Source: Protea cynaroides (Eukaryota > Streptophyta > Magnoliopsida > Proteales > Proteaceae). From it: DNA of 64,000 nt. The position numbers and the translations under genes were made by a program. The stretch's first letter is position 1. Every line of letters starts with the position of its first letter. The DNA lies in contig CM053270.1 of the NCBI GenBank assembly GCA_028583415.1, positions 5,464,342-5,528,341 of the forward strand. The letters are read 5' to 3'. Below are positions 19,406 to 32,051 of the stretch, one piece after another. The notes beneath the pieces were generated by a model. The model ran no database searches. It had not been told where the DNA came from and saw only the letters and a list, made by a program, of their open reading frames with translations.

Positions 19406-21320
19406 ATGAGCCCAAGGAGAACAAGAAGTCATATGGTTAATCCCAACCCCCCACCCCCCCTTTAATTGAACAATGGTCGGCCAACCCCGAAGATGGGATA
19501 GGTCGGAACCTAGACCGTAGAGGGAGAGAGGGAAGAGAGCGGCAAATCAAGTGCCCCCATCGGAGGCATTCGTCACCTATGAACAATTTGAGACCATGGC
19601 TCAGCAGCTCGGAGTATTAACTAGATTCATCCAAGGACTTCAACCTCCAGTTGCTGAGGCTACTTCCCGCCCACCAGTGGGAGTCATCCCTCCGATCGAC
19701 CCTCATAGAGTGGCTGACCTTCCCCCGGAATCTCCTTAGGAAGATCATCCTGGGAAATACAGAGGTAGACCCATTAGAGATGAGATTAGAGCGCCCCTGG
19801 GTCTGGAAGTAAGTGGAACGGGATCAACCTCACAACATGGGAGGAAACCTGTTCGAGAGAGGTTAGGCCCACTGCCGAGAGCAGCACTTGGGCGAGGTGA
19901 AGATGCCTTGGAAGAACTTTTGGTTCCACGACAAGCGTCGATACCGGAGGTCGTCATGGGTACAGAGGACAAGCAGAAAGCACCCATGGATCCAGAGGTA
20001 GCCGCAATAATAAGGGACCAGTTAGCACTCTTGCACCGGAAGGTCGAGACAATGGAAAAGGTTGGTATGACCCTAGATGAAGACAGGGATTACTCTATAG
20101 ACAACCCTCTCACTGATATTCTTATGAGGGTCCCCTCGCCAAAGCGGTTCAGCATGCCGCCCGTGGATTCCTACTATGCATCTACCGATCCGGTTGAGCA
20201 TTTGAACAATTTCGTGGAGGCGATGGTCCTCCATGTGAACCCACATGCGATCATGTGTAGGGCCTTCCCCCTTACTCTAAAAGGTGCGGCCAAGATGTGG
20301 TTTAACAACCTGCCTCCAAGATTAATTGAATCTTTCAAGACCATGGGAAAGCTATTCAGAATGCATTTTCAAGGAAGTAGGGTGCAACGGAAGACAAGCG
20401 CACATCTCATGAACATGAGACAAAGGCCTGATGAGACTCTGCGGGATTTTTTGGCCAGATTCAACTTGGAAGTACTCCAGATAAAGGACATAGAAGAGTC
20501 AGTTCATTTTGCTACTTTGAGAGCGGCTGTCACTGATCCAAAGCTTAGATTCTCTATCGCAAAAAAGGAACCGGCCGACTTGCAAGAGCTCTTGGCTCGG
20601 TGTGTGAAGTTTGCCGCCGCTAATGAAATCTACGAAGCCAACAAAGGCTTAGTCGATGTTCCAAGCAAGAGAACAGATGAAAGAGGACACCTCACACGAC
20701 CAGGGGAGTACGAGAAATCGAGAAGAGAGGAAGCTAGAGCTCGCGGCATAATTCATAAGAAATTCAATGATTACACTCCACTCAATAGGCCCCTCGAAGA
20801 TGTTTACATGCTCATTTCTAAAGACGGATATCTCCAAAGGCCCCAGAAGATTTTAACAGAAGCACAAAGAAGAAATCCAAACAAGTATTGTCAATACCAT
20901 CGTGATGTCGGTCATACCACCGAAGAATGTTGGAACTTGTAGGCGGAAATTGAAGACCTCATTAGAAGAGGATATTATAAGCATTATGTGGATCACAATG
21001 CTCCAAGGGTACCAGCAACACCAGGGGAGGACCAGAGGAGACCACCCCTCCCACCATGGGAGAGAACTCCTGAAAGGGAGTAGAGAAGGATAGAAAGGAG
21101 AGAACCCAGGAGGGTAAAGAGAAGAGAAGATCGAAGAGATCCCTCAAGAGAGGAAATAAGAAGAGATAGGGCGAACGAGCCCCAGTATCCGGACAAAAGT
21201 CTTGAGCAGCAACCACGTCAACAGGAAGAAAGGCGAGAAAGAGAACAGATCTTGGCAAATAGGGACATTAGTGTCCTCCGTGGTCAGTTTGCCTATACAC
21301 TTGACCCAACCCCTCAATAA
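19406..21320 (+). pseudogene. gag: Gag of element 3, degraded
   Basis: The start is probably ATG 19406 (MSPRRTRSH), with a frameshift in the C-rich tract near 19450; the main frame opens by 19551. In order: AFVTYEQFETMAQQL, a TAG at 19737, the capsid domain (MCRAFPLTLKGAAKMWFNNL, about 20254), EEPADLQELLARC-like text near 20570, and a zinc-knuckle-like CQYHRDVGHTTEEC near 20890. A TAG at 20940 and further stops break the tail, which is rich in Arg and Glu. Elements 4, 5 and 6 have homologous Gag pieces. It would form the particle in an active relative. Confidence 0.85.
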
Positions 21321-21559
21321 GTGCATGAAAAGGGAATGGTACTGAAATCTTTAGAAACAAGGGGGAGAACCCGGCTCAGGATTGACCCCAGGATCCCACG
21401 GCAACGCCAGGACCAGACTCGTCTGCCACCACCATTGCTAGTGCATGATCCACCACCAATGGTAGACTCGCCCTATGATCATGTGGGTGCCATCAGAATT
21501 GTGGAGCTGGGGTATGTCCCACTAAAGAGGAAGCAAGCATCGAGGGTACCAGAGATCAG

Positions 21560-24500
21560 GTCGGTATAGGAAGAGGGTACAAAAATTAACTGGCCGCTCT
21601 CGGCCAAGGTGGCCACCTCAGTCGTGGTCGAAAATTTAAAGTATAACCCCTCTAAGGAAGGGTGAAAAACGATTACTATCACTGGGGGACCTGCAGTTGG
21701 CAATACATCCGCCAAGGCATGAAAGGCCTATGCGAGGAGTGTAAAATCTACAGAATGGCTCAGTAGGAGGGCATGCATAGGAGACTTCCTGACCTTCAAC
21801 AACGAAGATTTGTGCAGCCTAGAACTACCTAATGAAGACACCATTGTTATCACCCTGTAGATAGAAGACAGCGATGTCCATAAGATAATGGTCGACACCG
21901 GCAGTTCCGCCGACATCATATATTGGCAGGCCTTCCAAAGCATGGAAATTCCCCCCGAGCGTCTACTACCTATGAATTACCCCTTGGTCAATTTCTCAGG
22001 TGATCTCGTTATAGTAAAGGGATCCATCCAGTTGCCCGTCAGGGCTAGTGGTTACCCTAGAGAATCTAGGGTCATGATGAACTTCCTGATAGTGGACATC
22101 CTATCTTCTTACAATGCATTGCTGGGGAGACCAGGTATGATTGCACTTCGGTTGGTCCCCTCTCCATACCACTTGGTAATCAAATTCCCCATGCCTAGAG
22201 GAGCCAGGGAATGTCAGACATACCAACTGATCTTACGAAAGTGTTACTCTGCCGAACTCACCGATTATAAAAAAACCAGCCCAGGCCTTGCATGTTCACA
22301 TTGAAGATTTGCGGGACGATCCCAAGCAACAGAGAGGGACCCCTGCCAAAGATCTAATCCAAGTCCCTCTGGTGGAAGGAAATCCAGAAAAGATGATCCA
22401 GATAGGGTCGTCGCTCACAGAACCATAGAGAATAGAGTTGATAAATTTCTTAAGGACAAATGCAGGCATTTTTGCCTGGTCTATAGCCGATATGCCTAGA
22501 ATACCACAATAAATTACACAACATTGCTTGAATATTGACCTTCGGCACCAACCAGTACGACAAAAGAAGAGAACGTTTACTGCATCTCGACAGCGTCTAA
22601 TCGACGACGAAGTCGAGAAATTATTACAGGCCAGATTCATTAGAGAAATCCATTATCCAGAATGGCTTGCAAACGTCGTCATGGTTCCCAAGTCGGGAGA
22701 CAATTGGCGAATATGCATCGATTTCACAGACTTGAACAAAGCGTGCCTAAAGGACAGCTTCCCTCTCCCTTGGATCGATCAGTTGATCGATGCTACCGCT
22801 GGACATGTGCAGTTGAGTTTCATGGACGCCTACTCTGGCTACAATCAAATCCGAATGCACCCGATCGATGCAGAGAAAACTGCCTTCGTCACCAATCGAG
22901 GGCCACTTCTGCTATGATGTAATGCCTTTTGGTCTCAAGAATGCTGGGGCCACATATCAAAGACTGGTAAACAAGATATTCGAAAGGCAGATCGGAAGGA
23001 ATGTAAAAGTGTACATTGACGACATGCTTGTGAAGAGCCTAGTCGGCGGGGATCATATTAAGGACCTGGAGGAAGCATTTGGAGTGCTAAGGCAGCACAG
23101 AGTGCGCCTCAACCCTGCCAAATGTGCATTCGGAGTTGTTTCTGGAAAGTTCCTCAGATTTATGATGTCCAGCCACGGTATTGAGGCCAACCCTATAAAG
23201 ATTACAGCCATTCTCAGCATGCTAGAGCCGACCAGAGTAAAGCAAGTACAAGAACATACTAGATGAGTGGCCGTACTAAGTAGATTCATGTCTCGCTCGG
23301 TAGACAAATGTCTCCCCTTCTTCTAGACTCTTAAGGGCAACAAGACCTTTGAGTGCACCGTCGAATGCCAGCAGGCGTTCGAGGAACTAAAGGCTTACTT
23401 AGCATCTCATTCGCTATTGGTTAAGCCCGAGGTTAGAGACATATTGGAGCTATACTTGGCAGTAACTTCAAAGGCGGTCAGTGCCATACTTATCAAGGAG
23501 GTAGATGGCGCACAACGACCAATATACTATGTCAGTAAGATTTTACTGGAGGCTGAAACTCGATACAAGTTCATCGAGAAAGTTGCTCTGGCACTGGTCA
23601 TGTCAGCAAGAAAGCTCCGGCCCTACTTCCAAGCACACTCTATCAACGTCCTAACTGGCCAGCCTCTAAAGAAAATTTTAATGAGGCCAGACGTCTCTGG
23701 CCGGGTGATCAATTGGGCTGTCGAATTAGGAGAATTCGATATCAGTTACAAGCCTCGTACAGCCATTAAGGCTCAAACCTTGGTTGATTTTCTAATCGAA
23801 TCATCTCTTCCTGGAGAGGCAGAGGAAGGAGTAGAAAGCAAAGGCAAAGAAAACACATTGCAACCGTGGACCTTATTTGTCGATGGAGCCTCGAACAAGG
23901 CTTAGTGTGGTGCTGGTTTCATACTCACAAACCTCAAAGGCTTTCAGATTCGATATGCCCTTCGGTTCAAATTTCAGGAGTCAAACAATGCGGTCGAGTA
24001 CGAAGCCTTGATCGCCGGACTACACCTAGCCAAGGCAGTAATGGCAAGAAGGATCGAGGCATTCAGTGACTCTCAATTGGTAGTATGACAGGTCAATGGG
24101 GAGTACAAGGCAAAGAAAGTTAATATGGCAGCGTACTTACGAAAGGTACAAGAGGTAGCCAGTTTTTGATAGTTTCACCTTGAACCACATACTTAGGGAT
24201 CAAAACAGACAGGCAGATGCCCTTTCCAAATTGACCACCTTGGACTTATCAGACCTTGATCACTCAGTGTATACCGATACCTTACTGCAATCAACAGTGG
24301 ATCTAAATTCCAAAATGGTAATGTCAGCTACAGCAGAACCATCATGGATAGATCTAATTTATTCATTTCTCAGAGAAGGCATCCTCCCGGGAGAAAGAAA
24401 GGAGGCTAGGCAGATACAATCCAAAGCTACTGATTACATAGTAGAGGTAGATACTTTGTACAAAAAAGCCTTTACATTCCCCCCCACTATGATGTCTGCA

Positions 24501-25597
24501 CCCATCTGAAGCAACTTTGGTAATCAAGGAGGTACATGAAGGAATTTACGGAGCCTATCAAGGGGGGAGAGTCCTCGCTCATAAAATCATACAACAGGGC
24601 TACTACTGGCCAAAAATGAGGAAGGAATGCATAGACTACATAAAAAAATGTGGGAAATGTCAGTTGTATGCCCCAGTTTTCCATCTCCCAGCAGCCCCCC
24701 TGAGGTCAATTAAAGCAACCCCAATTCCCTTTGCCACTTGGGGAATGGACACCATGGGACCTTTTCCCCCTACTCACTACCAAAGAAAATTCGTTATCGT
24801 CACAGTAGACTATTTTATCAAGTGGGTTGGGCCAGGCAGTATCTAGCATCCCAGAAAGCACAATCCGTGAGTTTTTTTAAAAAATCCATTGTCTACCGCT
24901 ACGGTATTCCACGGGTGCTAATCACTGACAATGGAAAGCAGTTTGACAACAAGGCCTTCTTTGAGTTTTGCAAAGAAAACCATATTGATCATCGCCATGG
25001 GGTAGTGAAGCACCCCCAGACCAGCAGACAAATAGAGTCCACCAACAAGATTCTGCTCAAAGGGATCAAGACTCGGTTAGAGGGCGTAAAAGGTCGATGG
25101 TTAGATGAACTGCCTCACATCTTATGGGCAGATCGAACAACCCCCAAGACAGCCACTGGAGAATCACCGTTTATGTTGGCCTTTGGCGCTGAAGCAGTTG
25201 TCCCCTTGGAAGTACACATCCCCTCATACAGGATTACCCATTATGACCCTGCCACCAACAAAGAAGGGTTGCGAACAAATTTGGACCTCTTAGAGGAGAC
25301 CAGAGATCAAGCCCAGATCTGGATAGCTACTCAACAGCAACAAGTGGCCAAGCATTACAACAAGAGGGTCCATGAATGATCATTCAGGGTCGGGGACCTC
25401 GTTTTTTGACGCATAATCGCCTCCGATCCAACCAATCAAGGGAAGTTAGCCCCAAACTGGGAGGGACCATATCAAGTCACTCAAGCACTTCGGAACGGTG
25501 CTTATCATCTTCCAGACATGGAAGGCAAGGCCCTACCTTGAGCATGGAATGCAGAACACCTCCGTCTATTTTACCAGTAGTTTTCAACATGATGTAA
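21560..25597 (+). pseudogene. pol: Pol of element 3: protease, RT, RNase H, second RNase H, integrase
   Basis: Protease active site DTGSSADI at about 21894. Reverse transcriptase: CIDFTDLNKAC, FMDAYSGYNQI, a frameshift near 22905, then VYIDDMLVKS (about 23010). First RNase H, about 23380-23700, has LELYLAV and YYVSKILLEAETRY. A second, archaeal-type RNase H from about 23868 (LFVDGASNKA, VEYEALIAGL, SDSQLVV) is the Tat hallmark. Integrase: CGKCQLYAP zinc-finger cysteines, then WGMDTMGP, ITDNG and IESTNK with the catalytic acids, and a C-terminal part ending about 25597. Frameshifts and stops (for example TGA 23263, TAG 23323, TAG 23903, TGA 25377) make it inactive. Confidence 0.9.
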
Positions 25598-25702
25598 CCC
25601 GGCCCTGACGGCCATATTTTCAAATCAATGAAAGTGCCCCTTGGATTTTCTATATTTTTACACTATTATCATCATAATGAGAGAAAGGAAGTAGGATAGG
25701 TT

Positions 25703-26100
25703 GAGCTCAAACGTAGATCGCGATCCATACGGCCAAAATAGTTCATTAACTAGTGGACACATTTAGCCAAGGAGGGTAGCCCGAGCTCAACCTTAAATTG
25801 TGACCCATACGGCTAAAAGAGTTCATTAATCTGTGAGCACATTTGGCGAAAGAGGGTAGACGGAGCTCAAACATAAAATGTGACCCATACGGCCAAAAGA
25901 GTTCATTAATCTGTGAACACATTTGGCCGAAGAGGATAGACGGAGCTCAAACATAAAATGTGACCCATTCGACCGAAAGAGTTTACCAACCTGTGAACAT
26001 ATTTGGTCAAGAGGGGTAGATCGAGCTCACACACTTAAATTGTGACCCATCTGGCCAAAAGAGTTCACCAACATTTGGCCGAAGCGGGTAAAGAATATAC
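25703..26100 (+). repeat. About 80-bp tandem repeats after pol of element 3
   Basis: Roughly five imperfect copies share GAGCTCAAAC, GACCCATACGGCCAAAAGAG and ACATTTGGCC. The unit resembles the 82-bp repeat of element 4 at 46597. The bases before it from 25598 hold no gene. Confidence 0.8.
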
Positions 26101-26114
26101 AAACACAAGACCAT

Positions 26115-26118
<4 letters not shown>

Positions 26119-26178
<60 letters not shown>
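26119..26178 (+). repeat. A-tract followed by (TA)n microsatellite
   Basis: About 28 A residues lead directly into about 16 TA units. The 260 bases after it, up to the antisense ORF, hold no recognisable feature. Confidence 0.95.
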
Positions 26179-26181
<3 letters not shown>

Positions 26182-26448
26182 AAATATAATTGCAGACAAA
26201 ACCACGACAACTCCAAAAGTAGTTCAGTTGCTATAGTTGCGAAAACTTCATATTTTTAAAAAAGTCAGATACATATTCTCGAGATCTTCCATCCAAAAAG
26301 ATTTCAAGGAGCACATCTCCAAAATATAGATAACAGTAAGGTTAATACATAATTAAGCCACGACCTTGGCTTCTTACAAAAAGGAAAAAGTTAAAGCATC
26401 GACCATGAGTCAATGCCCACCAGCCAGGCCGCTGCCACTACCATAAGC

Positions 26449-28839
26449 TCAACGATTGGGAGAGGTGTTAATACAACCACCAGGAGTAATGGGAATCCTA
26501 GTGACTGGCGAAATCCTAACTGGTAGAGTAGAAGGAGACCCACCATGAGAATCCACTTCACTCATAGATGGAGAGCTGGGTGGAACTTTGCCATCAAAGA
26601 CTTGCTTCAGTTGATAGTAGATCAATTGATCATCCTCATCATATGGCTCTTCACTAATCTTCACAGGCTTCAGGAAATTGGCTTCAGTATAATCAATACC
26701 AGGCACCCTCTCGTCCACATATTCTTTGAGGGTTTCAACTCCATATTGAAAACTTGGCAACGACTATTTCCCAACAAGCACCTTGAAGGCGGGAGACTTC
26801 TTGTAAACACGTACAGCACCAACAACAAGGGACTTGGCTTTCTCGAAAGCCTCTTTGTACTTCGTGGCATGGGTACGGGAAACTTCAGCAACAGACCTCA
26901 GTTTACCACAGATGACCTTCTTGTCATCCAGTGATTTCTTCAACCTCTCTACTTCAGGTCGAAGGTTGGAGTTTTCTATGATCATCAAGTCAAACTCTTG
27001 CTCCTTTGACTTAAGTCGAGACTGCACACCAACCCTCTCCTCTTCCGCTCGGTGAAGCTTTTGATCAGTACTGGAAAGTTCACTAGCAGTCTTGTGCAGA
27101 CGTAGCTTGAGCTCCCCCATATGTGCAATAATCTGTGGAACAATCAAGGGCGGGAGTTAGCATAACGGATCAACCCATGGCAAAACAAGCATGAAAGATA
27201 TACAACTCACCCCTGATGCTAACGTATCTACACCCGCTATCAAATTCGATGAAGAAAGGCCATGGACCATCGCTTGGTCCCGTGGAAGCACGCACCTCCT
27301 CATGAGTTCCTCTGCCATGCGAGTGTCTCCCATCGCAGTGTCATATTTTTTTATCGCCCAATCAGGTTGATAAGCCTTCTCATGTCTGGTGTTTTTCTTC
27401 AGAAGAGGACCCATCAGGGGAATCCGCTCACTTAGATTACCCCCCATAGAAATATATTCTCCCTCTTTGGGCCGGGGTGGTACAGCAGGAATAGTTTGGG
27501 TAGACTCGGGAAGGGCTAATACTACCTCGATACCACTACTTTCTGATCCCTTGCCTGAAAAATCAAGAACACGATGCACGGGAGTAAGAGCCTTAGCATA
27601 TACTCGAGCTGCTTCGGCGAGGGCAGTATCGGGAGAAAAATTACGAGGTCGCTTCTTGAGTTTCTTCGAAAGTTTGGCCTGAGTCATTCTCGGGACCTCC
27701 TCTTCGAATCTCTGGCGACAGTCTTGGTAGAGCCTTGCGTTCCTCTCCTCAGCCTCTTGTTCTTTCCTAAGCTCCTTCTTGCGGAGCTCAGCTAGAAATT
27801 CCCTCGACAACATCACTGTAGTAAAACAAACAGCAAATCAGCCCACAATTAGAGGTCGGATACATAAACAAAGTTTATATTCATGAAGAAACAAGGGATT
27901 TGAGATATTGGCCGTTCTAACTGCCGCACCCTCTCCGTTCAAGGCACGTTTTAAGGCACTAGCTTCTTTTCGCGTCAGCATCACATCGGTGTTAACCACC
28001 TCGGAGCTTATCACTTTTTAGATATTCTCAAAAATAACCATATCTTCCTTAACATAAAAAAACTTGTTCTTCCAATTCTTGATGGAAGATGGTTTATCGC
28101 TGATGATCTCTGGGTACTTTGGCCATTTTGCAAAATAATACCAACCCAACCTTTGGAAATGATTAAGCACAAACATGGCTCGAAACATATTTAAGGTCGG
28201 TGTCTCCCCCATTCTCTTGAAATACGCAATAAAGGCGATAATTGTCTTCCACGAATTTGACATTATTTGGATTGGCGCTACTTTATAATGGTCCACTATC
28301 TCACTGACCAGTCGGGGAGTGGGTATACGAAACCCAGCCCTGAACATCTCTATGTTTACATACAACTCGGACACTCGATCCCAACAAGATCTTTCTACGG
28401 GTCAAGACATTTGGAGCTCTACTATGGGAGGAATTTGAAAGGGATCTCGTAACCTCACAAATTCTCTTTTGGTCAGTAAGCAGACTAGCTCTATTGCATC
28501 AAATTCAATACGAGGATTTGCATCCTCTTTAGCTTCTCGGATTGTCTCTGTGCCCAACCAGTGAGAGGCCAATCCCGCTGTTGATTGGCTTGTGGCACTA
28601 CTATGGGTGGGAACAACATCTGGCATGACATCATTTGGAGATTCTTGGGTTTTGTCTTCCATCCCAAATTCTTCCAGCCCCTCCATGTATACGGACGCAT
28701 TGCTACTACTTGTCGAGCTACTATTTGACGAATCGCTACTAGTCGATAATGATGAGTCAGCTAGGGTTGGGAACGTCGGTCCCGTAACATCAATCGTTTT
28801 GATGTCTACTTCTACCTCTACCCCTTCACATGCAGACAT
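26449..28839 (-). pseudogene. Antisense gene of element 3 (Tat aORF), spliced-looking
   Basis: It reads from ATG 28839 down to about 26449. Order: an acidic Ser-rich N-terminus (SSTSSSNASVYMEGLEEF), a domain with FRAGFRIPTPRLVSEI and NSWKTIIAFIAYFKRMGE that resembles, from memory, the putative gypsy-type transposon domain (Pfam PF04195), a Lys/Glu-rich segment (LRKKELRKEQEAEE), then a long coiled coil (26764-27147) and an acidic tail. Splice-like sites: donor GGTGAGTTG near 27215 with acceptor TGTTCCACAG near 27138, and acceptor TTTTACTACAG near 27820. At least two stops or frameshifts occur. Tat elements commonly carry such antisense ORFs; the function is not known. A TATA box lies upstream at 29060. 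Confidence 0.7.
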
Positions 28840-29059
28840 TTTTCGACAAATAAAAGAAACTAAAGTTGAGAAAACTCATCGATGAATCGCTGCCCGAAAC
28901 TTCTTGCAAAACCAATGTGAATCATCGACAATAAGTAGGTAAAAAACTTCTTACAGCGAGCACTACTTGCAACAAGGGAACACTCTTGGGACAACTCTTA
29001 CCATCAAAGAGGTTACTAAGTTACTATGAAGTAAAACAAAGAGGAGGCCCTAGGGGCCA

Positions 29060-29067
29060 TATATATA
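29060..29067 (-). promoter_or_regulatory. TATA box for the antisense gene of element 3
   Basis: Read on the minus strand, CTATATATATGG lies about 220 bases before the antisense ATG at 28839. A comparable TATA box sits before the antisense gene of element 5. A donor-like GTAAGAAG in the leader (near 28955) suggests a leader intron. Confidence 0.55.
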
Positions 29068-29394
29068 GAAAGGAGGGAAGATTCTAGAGAAATCTGACAG
29101 AGTCCACATGGCTTTGTATCACAGGACGACCAAGATCCAACATCCAAACCCACTTTCATCTTTCACCCATATCCAATATCAGATTAGTATCCATATTTGC
29201 TACAGCTCCATAAACCGACCCCCCATCTGGAAACGACCCAGATCCATATTAGCTCCAGCTCCATAAACCGACCTAGATCCAACACCCAAACCCACTTTCA
29301 TCCTTTACCCATATCCAGTATCAGATTAGTATCCATCTTTGCTCCAGCTCCAATGTCCGACCCCGTCTCAGTGTATGATATCTAATTCGGCACA

Positions 29395-29860
29395 TGCTAA
29401 GTCAGGTCGGTCCGAGCATATCAATATGAGTTGATCCGTCACATCCTGGTCCTCCTTTAAGAAATTACCGACCCATGTTGGCCGAGGCCACCAGGTTGGT
29501 CCGAGCATATCAATATGGGTTGATCCGTCACATCATGGTCCTCCTTTAAGGAATTATCGACCCATGTTGGCTGAGGCCGCTAGGTAGGTCCGAGCATATC
29601 AATATGGGTTGTTCCGTCACGCCTTGGTCCCCCTTTAAGAAATTATCGACGCATGTTGGCCGAGGCGGCCAGGTCGGTCCGAGCATATCAATATGGGTTG
29701 ATCTGTCACGCCTTGTTCCTTTAAGAAAACTACCGACCCATGTTGACCAAGGCGGCCAGGTCGGTCCGAGCATATCCAAATGGGTTGATCCATCACGATA
29801 TGGTCCTCCTTTAAAATATACCAACCCATGTTGGTCGAGGTAGCCAAATCAGTCCGAATA
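29395..29860 (+). repeat. About 89-bp tandem repeats in the 3' region of element 3
   Basis: Five copies share GGTCGGTCCGAGCATATCAA and GACCCATGTTGGCCGAGG. They code for nothing convincing. Confidence 0.85.
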
Positions 29861-29884
29861 TTTTAGCAACGGCTGCTCAAAAAA

Positions 29885-30120
29885 AAAATCCCGACCTGAG
29901 CCGACCGAGTTGGCCAGCTCTGTCGGGTGACCTCGGTCTAGTGACCAAGGTCAAAAAAAAAATTCCCGACCTAAGCCAGCCGAGGTGGCCAGCTCTGTCG
30001 GGTGACCTCGATCTGGCGACCGAGGTCAAAAAAAAAAAAAAGGAAATCCAAAAATCCCGACCTGAGCAAGCCGAGTTGGCCATCTCAGTCGGGCGACCGA
30101 GGCCAAAAAAAAATAAAAGA
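29885..30120 (+). repeat. Three 75-90-bp tandem repeats with A-tracts
   Basis: Each unit contains CCCGACCTGAGC, AGCTCTGTCGGGTGACC and ends in a run of A. It is a separate array from the one just upstream. Confidence 0.8.
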
Positions 30121-30269
30121 AGAAAAAAAAGAACACATGAGCTCGGCCATGTGACATCAGGTCATTTCTTGCTCAGTCAAATATTACAAATTTACTAGAG
30201 CAACGAGGCAAGTCTTGGGAGAACATTCTTTTTTTTTTTTTACATGCTCAGTCGAACCTTACAGATTCA

Positions 30270-30287
30270 CCAGAGCAACGAGGCAAG
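30270..30287 (+). other. Polypurine tract of element 3
   Basis: CAGAGCAACGAGGCAAG abuts the 3' LTR. A near copy of this block occurs about 80 bases upstream (30196-30213). Confidence 0.55.
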
Positions 30288-30756
30288 TGTTAGGAAAATC
30301 TCCCACGTCACCAATGACATGACGACAGCTAGGATCCAAGCATCCACGTCAATACCCGGACGTTCCCATAAATCCAATCAATGGATAAGGACAAAAGCGC
30401 CATTTCTATCGTTTTGCAAGGATACTTCAGTCATCACACATCAAACAAGGGTAAAAGCGGCATTTACAAAGATACACTATTCACTATAAATGCCACGAAT
30501 CCTGAGATTTTTGGTATTTTTACATTTATTACTCTTTCTTGGGATTATCACTCTGACACCTCGGACTAAGAATCTCTCACCTAACCCATTTAAATATTGT
30601 TGTGGGCTCAGATATCGCGCCCATCGACTGGTCACAGAGCCCTAACATAGGCATCGAAGTGGACCCGGGGCCATAGGCCCACCTCCCCCTTGTCTTTGCT
30701 TGTCTTGCAGGTCTAGTCAGCGTGGTGGACCTCGGATACGGATTTGGGCCGAAACA
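30288..30756 (+). repeat. 3' LTR of element 3 (469 bp)
   Basis: It starts TGTTAGGAAAATCTCCC and ends GGGCCGAAACA, then the target duplication GTCAG. It aligns end to end with 18866-19334. Confidence 0.95.
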
Positions 30757-30982
30757 GTCAGCATTACCTGTTTTAGTAGCAACAAGCGTCGTAACCTATG
30801 ACATCGAATATTAATGTGCTTTTATCAAGCTTTCTTATTCATTATGGTTTGGATCATGTCCCTTCAACATTTATCCTTGAGTCCAAATAATAAGGATGTC
30901 ATAACCTGTGACACTTTATTGACCAAGTACTCTTGCTATTTTTCCCTAGCAGTTATAGTCGTTATTTGTAACCAAGACTAAT

Positions 30983-31241
30983 TGTTGAAAAAAAAATAAT
31001 GACAAGAACACAGAATATAGGAACTTATCTTATCTAAAATCAATTTTTTCACTGATAAAAAGATTGAGCTGAACCTCAAGAACAAACTGATATTCTAATT
31101 TACATAGATATTGTTACATAGTAAGGTTGAGTGATAATTAAAAAGCACTCTCCTTCAAATAGTAACAGCTCCTTGTTGGTTCTTTGTGTTTCAACCTCTA
31201 AGATAAAATAATCCTCAAAAGGAAACCAGGAAAGTATTGCA
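30983..31241 (+). repeat. 259-bp direct repeat, copy A
   Basis: It begins TGTTG and ends TTGCA and is similar to 44006-44102 joined to 48973-49131. Neither copy codes for anything I recognise. They could be LTRs of a small unknown element or a segmental duplication. Confidence 0.6.
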
Positions 31242-31269
31242 GTTGTTATCATCGAAAATTGGTTAGACT

Positions 31270-32051
31270 TCAGATTGTGACACCTGTCATAGAAAAAAGA
31301 CAGACATGACAGTTGGGTGGGTTGGATAATTCGGGGGCCACTCCGATGCCTAAGTCAGCTCAAAGGTGATAAGCAGATGAATTAGGGTATAGGAAAGCCG
31401 AGTTCAAGAGAGAGAGCGGTTGGTAGTGAATTCAATAGTATAACATTAGGATGCAAAAGTTCGGTCTATTTGCCTTCGTGGTAAGGGTATTTATTGAGCA
31501 TGGAATGACCCTGGGTTACGAGATGCCTCCTTGCTCTTATAACTCCTTCTGAGATCCTTTAGGAACCGTCATGGTGGACTGAGAGTCTGTACGCATTCCC
31601 TTCCTGAAAGTAGGGGGTTGTGACGTTGTAGGCAAACTTCATAGTTGTTTGATGTAGATCTAAGGATTAGTTTAATGGTAACCACCCAGGGACCCTTACG
31701 AACGTGATGGAGTCCATCCCAACCTCTTTTGAGAGGATGACACGTGGAGGTACCCACCAAATCATGGGTTATCTACTGAATTGTGCCTGGCTAGATATAC
31801 TTGGATGGGGACACCTATCCACAAGCGTAGTCAATCCATATAGTGCTACATGTCCTTCTTTGATTGGTCACATTCTGCATGATCCTAATAGTTTTCCCTT
31901 TGCTCTTCCGAGTTTGCATAAGTCGGGGGAGCAATGTTGCTTTGGATGATGTCAGCATTTTCTTTGTTGTCGCTAAGTTGCGACATTGGCTGCTCACGGA
32001 TTACTTAGGAGAGTCTTTGAGGTCGGCTGGTAATAAGCTGTGTTGTACAAC
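31270..32051 (-). repeat. Probable relic Tat LTR interrupted by element 5
   Basis: CCACTCCGATGCCTAAGTCAG near 31339 matches the element 5 LTR motif at 32144, and the surrounding order is similar, but the rest has diverged. The relic should continue after element 5 at 42065. No gene is seen in it. Confidence 0.5.

Larger units (their letters stand above)
18866..30756 (+). mobile_element. Element 3: Tat-lineage Ty3/gypsy retrotransposon, TSD GTCAG
   Basis: Two 469-bp LTRs flank gag, pol with two RNase H domains, tandem repeats and an antisense ORF downstream of pol. GTCAG lies on both sides (18861-18865 and 30757-30761). The extra RNase H and the antisense ORF after pol place it in the Tat lineage. 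The LTRs differ at roughly 40 of 469 positions by eye, so the insertion is old. Reading frames are broken by several frameshifts and many stops. Confidence 0.95.

Noticed and set aside
26007..26216. Small ORF with runs of Phe, Ile and Tyr
   Set aside because: It is the translation of the A-tract and (TA)n microsatellite on the minus strand.
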